The position numbers were made by a program, and so were the translations under genes. From contig CAUJHF010000063.1 in the NCBI GenBank assembly GCA_963204745.1, positions 1 through 64,000 on the forward strand: a stretch of DNA of 64,000 bases. Reading direction: 5' to 3'. Every line of letters begins with the position of its first letter. The first letter of the stretch is position 1. This document shows, one piece after another, positions 58,022-64,000 of the stretch. The DNA is from Pseudomonadota bacterium (GTDB lineage Bacteria > Pseudomonadota > Gammaproteobacteria > Steroidobacterales > GCA-2729495). A model generated the notes under the pieces. The model did no database searches. It was not told the origin of the DNA and was given only the letters and a program-made list of their open reading frames with translations.

Positions 58022-58792
58022 GTGGATATCGCGGTTGTATCGCTGTTTCCGGAGATGCTCGTGCCCTTTGCGGAGTTTGGAGTTGTCGGGCGGGCGGTAC
58101 AGCGCAAGCTGGTGCGGATGGAGACTGTCGATCCGCGCCGCTACGCGACCGACGTGCACGGTACGGTGGATGATCGGCCCTATGGCGGTGGTCCAGGCAT
58201 GCTGCTGCGGGTGGAGCCGTATGCGACCGCGATAGCGGCCGCACGGACCAGGGTTCCGGACGGGAGTCCGGTGATTTTCCTGACGCCCCAGGGGCAGGTC
58301 TTCGATCAGGCAGTGGCGCGACGGCTTGCTGCACTGCCGGGGATGATTCTGGTGGCTGGCCGCTATGAGGGGTTTGACGAACGACTCATTGAGATGGCCT
58401 GCGACGAGGAGTTGTCGCTTGGCGATTTTGTGTTGAGCGGTGGCGAGGTTGCGGCGATGGCCGTTATCGATGCCACGCTGAGATTGCTGCCGGGCGTGCT
58501 GGGCGATGAACAGTCTGCGGTAGAGGATTCGTTCTCGACGGGCCTGCTCGATCATCCGCACTACACGCGGCCGGAAGTAATACATGGCCGGGCTGTACCT
58601 GATGTTCTGCTGGCGGGTGATCACGAAGCCATCCGCCGCTGGCGCAGAAAGCAGGCTCTCGGCAGGACGAGTTTGCGCAGGCCGGAGTTGCTGCGGGGAG
58701 AGAACCTCGGCAGCGAGGATCGCAGACTGCTTGACGAGTTTCTCGAGGAACGGCAACCCGGGAATGAGGACGATAACCGCCCGCTGCACTAG
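58022..58792 (+). CDS. trmD: tRNA (guanine-37-N1)-methyltransferase
   Basis: TrmD makes m1G37 in tRNAs, preventing frameshifts. The 256-residue SPOUT enzyme has [20 protein letters not shown], the active-site [31 protein letters not shown], and [19 protein letters not shown] (the trefoil knot). GTG start, following rimM by 36 bases. Confidence 0.96.
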   Translation: MDIAVVSLFPEMLVPFAEFGVVGRAVQRKLVRMETVDPRRYATDVHGTVDDRPYGGGPGMLLRVEPYATAIAAARTRVPDGSPVIFLTPQGQVFDQAVARRLAALPGMILVAGRYEGFDERLIEMACDEELSLGDFVLSGGEVAAMAVIDATLRLLPGVLGDEQSAVEDSFSTGLLDHPHYTRPEVIHGRAVPDVLLAGDHEAIRRWRRKQALGRTSLRRPELLRGENLGSEDRRLLDEFLEERQPGNEDDNRPLH

Positions 58793-58854
58793 GCTGGAAT
58801 CCGGCCGGTGTGGACGGGCTTGAACAGACGTTTGAACAGAGTTGGATCACGATC

Positions 58855-59199
58855 ATGCGAAACATCATCGAAACACTTGAATCCGAAGCCCTCAAGACCG
58901 GGATTCCTGACTTTGTGCCCGGCGACACCGTCGTGGTGCAGGTCCGGGTCAAGGAAGGTACCCGCGAGCGTCTGCAGGCCTATGAAGGTGTGGTGATTGC
59001 CCGCCGCAACCGGGGCCTGAACTCGTCATTTACCGTGCGCAAGGTATCGCATGGCGAAGGCGTGGAACGCGTTTTCCCATTGCACAGCCCGACGGTTGCC
59101 GATATCACGGTCAAGCGCCGTGGTGCGGTGCGCAGGGCCAAGCTCTACTACCTGCGTGATCGCAGCGGCAAGTCCGCACGTATTCGCGAAAAGGTCTGA
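58855..59199 (+). CDS. rplS: 50S ribosomal protein L19
   Basis: L19 lies at the subunit interface. The 114-residue protein reads [20 protein letters not shown], then [39 protein letters not shown] and [20 protein letters not shown]; all canonical. Last ribosomal gene of the operon; a TRAP gene set begins 12 bases later with no visible terminator. Confidence 0.97.
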   Translation: MRNIIETLESEALKTGIPDFVPGDTVVVQVRVKEGTRERLQAYEGVVIARRNRGLNSSFTVRKVSHGEGVERVFPLHSPTVADITVKRRGAVRRAKLYYLRDRSGKSARIREKV

Positions 59200-59211
59200 T
59201 CGCCCGGGTTT

Positions 59212-60129
59212 TTGCCGGTGCCTGGTCTGCCACGGTATCGCGCTGGCCCGGACCCGTCCCGGTGGTTCTCGCCTGGCCTGCGCCAGGCAGTTGCTGCCAC
59301 GCTGGTCGCCCTGCTGATGTCGGGCTGTGCCAGTATGGCGAAGTCGGCAGCAGCGGATTTCGCCGGCAATCTTTCTGTGGCCATCCTGAATCAGGATGAT
59401 CCGGAACTCGTCCGCGACAGTCTGCCGGCCTACCTTCTCATTCTCGACTCGCTGGCCGCCTCGCCAGAAGCGACAGGCGATATACTCGGTGCGAGCGCCA
59501 GGCTTTATGCCGCATACGCTGTGGTGTTTGTTGCCGATCCGGACCGGTCAGCAAATCTTGCCGCACATGCCCGTGCCTACGGTACGCGTGCCCTGTGTGC
59601 TGATGGCAGGGGGCATAGCTGTGGTATCGACAGCTTGCCGTATACCGACCTTGATCTGCAGCTGGAAAAGACTGATTCCGGCGATGCATCCGTGCTGCTG
59701 AGCTATGTGGTCGCTTCACTGGCCTATATCAGAACCCATGGCGAAGACTGGCAGGCACTGGCTGAACTGCCGAGAATGGAACGTGTGCTGAACCGGCTGC
59801 TGGTGCTCAGTCCAGACAGCGATGGGGCGCAAGTGAATACCTATCTCGGTGTACTTAATACGCTGCGGCCCGCGGCACTCGGTGGGCATCCGGAGCGCGG
59901 ACGGGTATATTTTGAACGCGCACTGGAACTGACCGGCCGGCGCGACCTTGGTGTACTGGTTGACTATGCAAGGGGCTATGCGCGCCTCGTCTATGATCGC
60001 GAGCTGCACGATCAGCTGCTCAATGAAGCGTTGCAGGCGGACCCCCGTCAACCAGGATATACGCTGTTCAATATACTGGCCCAGCGACAGGCTGCCGAGC
60101 TGCTGGCCTCAGCTGATGATTACTTCTAG
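59212..60129 (+). CDS. TRAP transporter TatT-component family lipoprotein
   Basis: A protein of about 305 residues whose sequence fits the TatT family, helical TPR-like lipoproteins that associate with TRAP substrate-binding proteins (described in Treponema). A signal peptide ends LLMSGC, a lipobox. The mature part is helical, with paired repeats such as YFERALELTGRRDLGVLVDYARGYARL. The TTG start is uncertain because the N-terminus before the signal core is long and Pro-rich; a GTG two codons later is equally possible. It heads a TatT-DctP-DctQ-DctM set. Confidence 0.8.
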   Translation: MPVPGLPRYRAGPDPSRWFSPGLRQAVAATLVALLMSGCASMAKSAAADFAGNLSVAILNQDDPELVRDSLPAYLLILDSLAASPEATGDILGASARLYAAYAVVFVADPDRSANLAAHARAYGTRALCADGRGHSCGIDSLPYTDLDLQLEKTDSGDASVLLSYVVASLAYIRTHGEDWQALAELPRMERVLNRLLVLSPDSDGAQVNTYLGVLNTLRPAALGGHPERGRVYFERALELTGRRDLGVLVDYARGYARLVYDRELHDQLLNEALQADPRQPGYTLFNILAQRQAAELLASADDYF

Positions 60130-60144
60130 AGGCGCTTTGTACTG

Positions 60145-61194
60145 ATGCTTACCTGGCTGAAACGATTCATACCGATACTGTGTACGCTGACCATTCTGGC
60201 TGGCGTTTGCCTGCCGGGGCTGCTCCATGCCGCGGACCTGAAGATTGCGACGGTAGCGCCAGAGGGGTCTTCATGGATGAAAGACCTGCGTGCTGCAGGG
60301 CTGCAGATCCGGGAGCGGACATCCGGCCGCCTCAATCTGAAGTTCTATGGTGGTGGCATACAGGGCAGTGACCGCAAGGTCCTGCGCAAGATCCGCATCG
60401 GCCAGCTGCAGGGTGGCGTCTTTACATCCAACGGCCTGCAGGAGCGCTATCCGGATATCGTGATCTACGGTTCGCCGATGCTCTTTGACACGATTGACGA
60501 AGTGGATTTTGTACGCAAGCGCATGGACAAGCGGCTGGCTGCCGGGCTTGAACAGGCCGGCTTCGTGTCTTTCGGGTTCGCGGGCGGTGGTTTTGCCTAC
60601 CTGATGTCCAACAAGCCCGTAACGGGCATTGCAGACCTGCGCGGGCAGAAGATATGGGTTCCGGAAGGTGATCCGACCAGCTATGCGGCGATGGAGTCAC
60701 TGGAACTCTCGCCTGTAGCACTGCCGATTACTGACGTACTTACCGGCCTGCAGACCGGCCTGCTGAATATCGTCGCAACGCCGCCGGTGGGTGCGGTCGT
60801 CCTGCAGTGGTACACCAAGACAAAATACATCACGACGCAGCCACTCAGCTACACGATCGGTCTGCTCGCCATCGACAAGAACGCACTCAGGAACGTCAGT
60901 GCCGCCGATCAGGCTGAGCTGCGCGAAGTAATGACGAAGCTCTATGAACACTTCGATGCACAGAACCGCATCGATAATGCCAAAGCAGAGGACGCGCTGC
61001 GGGCCAACGGTATGCAGTTCCTGCAGCTGGACCCCGCCGAAGTGCCGGTATGGCGTGAATCTACAGCCCGTGCAATGGACAAGCTCGCGGCCAAAGGGGA
61101 CATCTCAGCTGATCTGCTGCGTGAAGCCCGTGGCTATGTTCAGGAATTTCGTGCAGCCCGGTCAGGCGGCAAGGCGGCTGGTTCGGGCCAGTGA
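60145..61194 (+). CDS. TRAP transporter substrate-binding protein (DctP family)
   Basis: A 349-residue periplasmic binding protein with a signal peptide cleaved near LLHA-ADLKIATVAP. Family features are SSWMKDLRAAGLQIRERTSGRL, IVIYGSPMLFDTIDEVDFV, LRGQKIWVPEGDPTSY and LQTGLLNIVATPP. The binding-site Arg common in carboxylate-binding members could not be assigned with certainty, so the ligand is open. Its stop overlaps the dctQ GTG. Confidence 0.88.
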   Translation: MLTWLKRFIPILCTLTILAGVCLPGLLHAADLKIATVAPEGSSWMKDLRAAGLQIRERTSGRLNLKFYGGGIQGSDRKVLRKIRIGQLQGGVFTSNGLQERYPDIVIYGSPMLFDTIDEVDFVRKRMDKRLAAGLEQAGFVSFGFAGGGFAYLMSNKPVTGIADLRGQKIWVPEGDPTSYAAMESLELSPVALPITDVLTGLQTGLLNIVATPPVGAVVLQWYTKTKYITTQPLSYTIGLLAIDKNALRNVSAADQAELREVMTKLYEHFDAQNRIDNAKAEDALRANGMQFLQLDPAEVPVWRESTARAMDKLAAKGDISADLLREARGYVQEFRAARSGGKAAGSGQ

Positions 61195-61733
61195 GCTGGT
61201 CGCAACAATCGCCGGAGCAGTCAGGCGAACCCGGCGGATTTCTGCAGCGCGCGGGGCGAATCGGCCGCAGCCTGGAAAATCTCCTGCTCGCCATCATCCT
61301 GTTCGCGATGATCGGTCTGGCTGCTTACCAGGTCGCATTGCGCAATATCGCCGGCAGCGGCATCAGCTGGGCAGATGAGGCCCTGAGGCTGATGGTGCTG
61401 TGGGCGGCGATCGTGGGTGCCGTGGCTGCCAGTCGGGACAACGTGCATTTGCGTATTGACTTGCTGTCGCGGTTTCTTTCGCGAACCGGACGCATGGCGA
61501 CCGCAATCGTGGTGGATGTCTTTACCGTTGCCGTGGCGGGAATACTGGCCTGGTACTCCTGGGAGTTCGTGGCGGAGTCACGCGAGTTCGGTGACCAGAT
61601 TTTCGGCGATCTGCCGTTGTGGCCGTTTCAGGCGGTGCTGCCCGCCGGTTTTGCGCTGATCGCATACCGGTACCTGATCGGTGCGGTCATTCAACTGCAT
61701 ACGCTGCTACGTAGCGGCGGGGCACGGCCTTGA
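61191..61733 (+). CDS. TRAP transporter small permease (DctQ family)
   Basis: A 180-residue protein with four membrane helices. ENLLLAIILFAMIGLAAYQVALRNIAG and ISWADEALRLMVLWAAIVGAVAASRDNVHLRIDLL fit the DctQ signature (only the short WADE-LRLMVLW core need be noted). The GTG overlaps the dctP stop (GTGA) and its own stop overlaps dctM (TTGA), so all three are coupled. Confidence 0.9.
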   Translation: MSWSQQSPEQSGEPGGFLQRAGRIGRSLENLLLAIILFAMIGLAAYQVALRNIAGSGISWADEALRLMVLWAAIVGAVAASRDNVHLRIDLLSRFLSRTGRMATAIVVDVFTVAVAGILAWYSWEFVAESREFGDQIFGDLPLWPFQAVLPAGFALIAYRYLIGAVIQLHTLLRSGGARP

Positions 61734-62989
61734 TACTGACCGGACTCCTGCTCATCCTGCTGGCCCTGATGGGTGCGCCGCTGTTTGCGGTCATCGGCGC
61801 CAGTGCGTTGCTCGGTTTTGCGCGCAGCGACATACCACTGACCGCAGTGCCGATCGAGATCTTCGGTATTGCAGAAACGCCCATCTTGCTGGCGATCCCA
61901 CTGTTTACCTTTGCCGGGTACCTGTTGAGCGAAAGCCGGGCGGCCGCACGGCTGGTGCGCCTGAGTTCCGCCTTGCTTGGCTGGTTGCCGGGGGGGCTCG
62001 CGATGGTTGCGGTCGCGACCTGCTCGCTGTTTACCGCATTCACAGGCGGCTCGGGCGTAACGATCATCGCCATCGGCGCACTGCTGTACCCGGCTCTGGT
62101 GCAGTCCGGCTACAAGGAAGGATTTACGCTCGGGCTGGTGACCTCTTCAGGCAGCCTCGGCCTGCTGTTTGCGCCGTCGTTGCCGCTCATAATCTACGGA
62201 ATCATCGCCGAGGTTTCGATAGACGAGCTGTTTATTGCCGGGATTCTGCCCGGTGTGCTGATGATGGTCGCTCTGGCGGCCTATTGCCTGTGGATGAACC
62301 GCGCAAACCGTCGTCCCATGTCGGAATTCTCCTGGCGTGAGGTCGGGCAGGCAGCCCGCGAATCGGTCTGGGAGCTGCCGCTGCCAGTTGTCGTGCTGGG
62401 CGGAATCTATAGCGGTCTGGTTGCGGTTTCGGAGGCCGCTGCCGTGACGGTCGTTTACGTGCTGGTTATAGAAACGTTGGTCTATCGCGAGATACCGCTA
62501 CGCAAGCTGCCCGGCATCGTGCGCGATTCGATGGTCCTGGTCGGCGGCATTCTGCTGATCCTTGGCATTTCACTGGCATCGACCAACTACATGATCGATG
62601 CGCAGGTGCCGCAGAAACTTATCGGTCTGGTTACCAGCTATATATCCAGTCAGACGAGCTTTTTGTTCCTGCTGATCGGCTTTCTGATGGTCATCGGCTG
62701 TATCCTGCACATCTATTCGGCGCTGGTTCTGGTCGTGCCGCTGATATTGCCGGTAGCGGCCAAGTACGGGATCGACCCGGTTCACCTGGGAATCATTTTT
62801 GTTGCCACGATGGAACTCGGATATCTGTTGCCGCCCATCGGCCTGAACCTGTATATCTCCAGCTACCGGTTTGAGCAGCCGGTGCTGCGCGTCTGTGCGG
62901 CGACCTTTCCGTTTGTGCTGATACTGCTGGTCGCAGTACTGTTGATCACCTTTATCAGCCCGCTGTCACTGGCCCTGATCGGAAAGTGA
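61730..62989 (+). CDS. TRAP transporter large permease (DctM family)
   Basis: A 419-residue polytopic permease with about 11-12 membrane segments. PLFTFAGYLLSESRAAARLV, TGGSGVTIIAIGALLYPALV, TSSGSLGLLFAPSLPLIIYG and ELGYLLPPIGLNLYISS are DctM hallmarks, including the Na-binding helical hairpins. The TTG start overlaps dctQ. With TatT, DctP and DctQ it makes a complete sodium-driven uptake system. Confidence 0.93.
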   Translation: MILTGLLLILLALMGAPLFAVIGASALLGFARSDIPLTAVPIEIFGIAETPILLAIPLFTFAGYLLSESRAAARLVRLSSALLGWLPGGLAMVAVATCSLFTAFTGGSGVTIIAIGALLYPALVQSGYKEGFTLGLVTSSGSLGLLFAPSLPLIIYGIIAEVSIDELFIAGILPGVLMMVALAAYCLWMNRANRRPMSEFSWREVGQAARESVWELPLPVVVLGGIYSGLVAVSEAAAVTVVYVLVIETLVYREIPLRKLPGIVRDSMVLVGGILLILGISLASTNYMIDAQVPQKLIGLVTSYISSQTSFLFLLIGFLMVIGCILHIYSALVLVVPLILPVAAKYGIDPVHLGIIFVATMELGYLLPPIGLNLYISSYRFEQPVLRVCAATFPFVLILLVAVLLITFISPLSLALIGK

Positions 62990-63035
62990 TATCGCGGTCC
63001 TGGCAGACAGCTCATCGGTTGCAGAGGGTACTTTA

Positions 63036-64000
63036 ATGAGCCATAGCTATCGGTCGTTCTGTTGTGCTGTACTGGCACTTCTCCTGTCCGGTGCTGAAGT
63101 GCGCGCCGGCGCCCCCGCCGAATTCCTGCGCGTGCCGCCCGGATTCAAGGCAGAGATCCTGATCGCTGATGTTCCGAAGGCCCGTTCAATGGCATTGGGT
63201 ACTGCAGGAACCCTGTTTGTGGGTACGCAGTTCGGCGACGGGACCGTATATGCGATTCGCGATGCACTGGGTGAGCATCCGCAGGTCACAAAACTTGTTC
63301 AGGGCCTGAAGGTACCGAACGGGGTGGCCTTTCGTGACGGGGCCCTCTACGTAGCAGAGCCGCGGCGCATACTGAAGTTTCCGCGGGCCGAAGAAACCAG
63401 CGCTGAGCCGCGCGTACCCGAAGTCCTTGTCGCAGACCTGCCCTACAAGATTGCGCTGCATGCCTGGAGGTATCTGGCTTTCGGGCCGGATGGCAAGCTC
63501 TATGTGCCGGTCGGTGCGCCCTGCAACATCTGTGACGACAAAGAGTTTGGCCTGATCCTGCGCATGAACGCTGATGGCAGTGGACGGGAAGTCATTGCCC
63601 GAGGGGTACGCAATTCGCTGGGCATGAGCTGGCATCCACAGACCGGTGAGTTGTGGTTCACTGATAATGGTCGTGACATGCTTGGTGATGATGTGCCGGC
63701 GGATGAGCTGAACCGGATGCCGGTCGCAGGCCTGGATTTCGGTTTTCCGTATTGTCATGGTGGCGATCTGGTTGATCCCGAGTTCGGTACGCTGGGCAGC
63801 TGTGCAGATGCGCAGGCGCCGGTGCAAAAGCTCGGGCCGCATGTGGCCGCGCTGGGTGTCCGCTTTTATACCGGTGCCATGTTTCCTGCCGAATACCGCA
63901 ATCAGGTGTTCATTGCCGAGCATGGCTCCTGGAACCGCAGCAAGGAAGTTGCCCGGACCGGCTACCGGATCACGCTGGTGCGTCTGAAAGGGAATGCTGC
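63036..64000 (+). CDS. PQQ-dependent sugar (sorbosone-type) dehydrogenase, 5' part
   Basis: An open frame from an ATG (GAGGG seven bases upstream) runs off the window end; 321 residues are visible. A signal peptide (about residues 1-24) is followed by PAEFLRVPPGFKAEILIADV, then WRYLAFGPDGKLYVPVGAPCN, GVRNSLGMSWHPQTGELWFTDNGRD and GLDFGFPYCHGG, which match the soluble glucose/sorbosone dehydrogenase beta-propeller. Such enzymes act in the periplasm with PQQ. CNIC and further Cys residues may form disulfides. It follows dctM by 46 bases. Confidence 0.87.
   Translation, partial: MSHSYRSFCCAVLALLLSGAEVRAGAPAEFLRVPPGFKAEILIADVPKARSMALGTAGTLFVGTQFGDGTVYAIRDALGEHPQVTKLVQGLKVPNGVAFRDGALYVAEPRRILKFPRAEETSAEPRVPEVLVADLPYKIALHAWRYLAFGPDGKLYVPVGAPCNICDDKEFGLILRMNADGSGREVIARGVRNSLGMSWHPQTGELWFTDNGRDMLGDDVPADELNRMPVAGLDFGFPYCHGGDLVDPEFGTLGSCADAQAPVQKLGPHVAALGVRFYTGAMFPAEYRNQVFIAEHGSWNRSKEVARTGYRITLVRLKGNA

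Noticed and set aside
57542..58789. 415-residue minus-strand open frame
   Set aside because: It is antisense to rimM and trmD and has no recognisable domain.

Overview
The window is a gene-dense, G+C-rich (roughly 60%+) chromosomal segment of a gammaproteobacterium. This rests on several neighbourhoods typical of that class: DUF2066-pgsA-like-hda; pepA-holC-valS beside lptFG; tsaE-ami-mutL-miaA-hfq-hflX-hflK-hflC-purA-rnr-rlmB; rpsF-rpsR-DUF2232-rplI-dnaB-alr; rpsP-rimM-trmD-rplS. A Pseudomonas-like MutL carrying an endonuclease-type motif, TRAP genes with a TatT lipoprotein and a folK-dNK-panB-panC cluster fit a Chromatiales/Xanthomonadales-like lineage better than an enteric one, but the genus cannot be read from the sequence.

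Layout. 1-13.5 kb: the 3' part of a DUF2066 gene, a CDP-alcohol phosphatidyltransferase, hda, wrbA, acylphosphatase, a lytic transglycosylase with proS, a GST, pssA, a family-4 uracil-DNA glycosylase, rimI, an MFS permease, and the leftward moxR-DUF58-transglutaminase operon. 13.5-21.5 kb: msrB, then leftward pepA-holC-small unknown-valS, with lptFG divergent. 21.5-28.3 kb: an RDD protein and an atypical methyltransferase, tRNA-Glu, pcnB-folK, a deoxynucleoside kinase with a damaged P-loop, panB-panC, queG. 28.3-43.9 kb: nnrD-tsaE, ami, mutL, miaA, hfq, hflX-hflK-hflC, purA, a DUF6279 lipoprotein, tRNA-Leu, rnr, rlmB. 44-48.7 kb: rpsF-rpsR-DUF2232-rplI-dnaB-alr. 48.7-52.8 kb: a leftward three-gene signalling operon of CHASE2 Ser/Thr kinase, PP2C phosphatase and FHA protein. 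52.9-59.2 kb: radA, a CorC-like protein, ffh, and rpsP-rimM-trmD-rplS. 59.2-64 kb: a TatT-DctP-DctQ-DctM TRAP system and the start of a PQQ-type sugar dehydrogenase cut by the window end.

Most of the content is housekeeping: translation and tRNA modification, replication and repair, envelope biogenesis (LptFG, amidase, transglycosylase, PssA) and cofactor synthesis (pantothenate, folate, queuosine). The accessory-looking parts are the kinase-phosphatase-FHA module, the TRAP/TatT plus dehydrogenase cluster, and the methyltransferase beside tRNA-Glu. Genes are tightly packed: no gene-free stretch exceeds 300 bases, several convergent pairs abut or overlap, and many operon joints use GTGA, TTGA or TGATG overlaps. 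I saw no rRNA, CRISPR array, insertion sequence, prophage or convincing rho-independent terminator.
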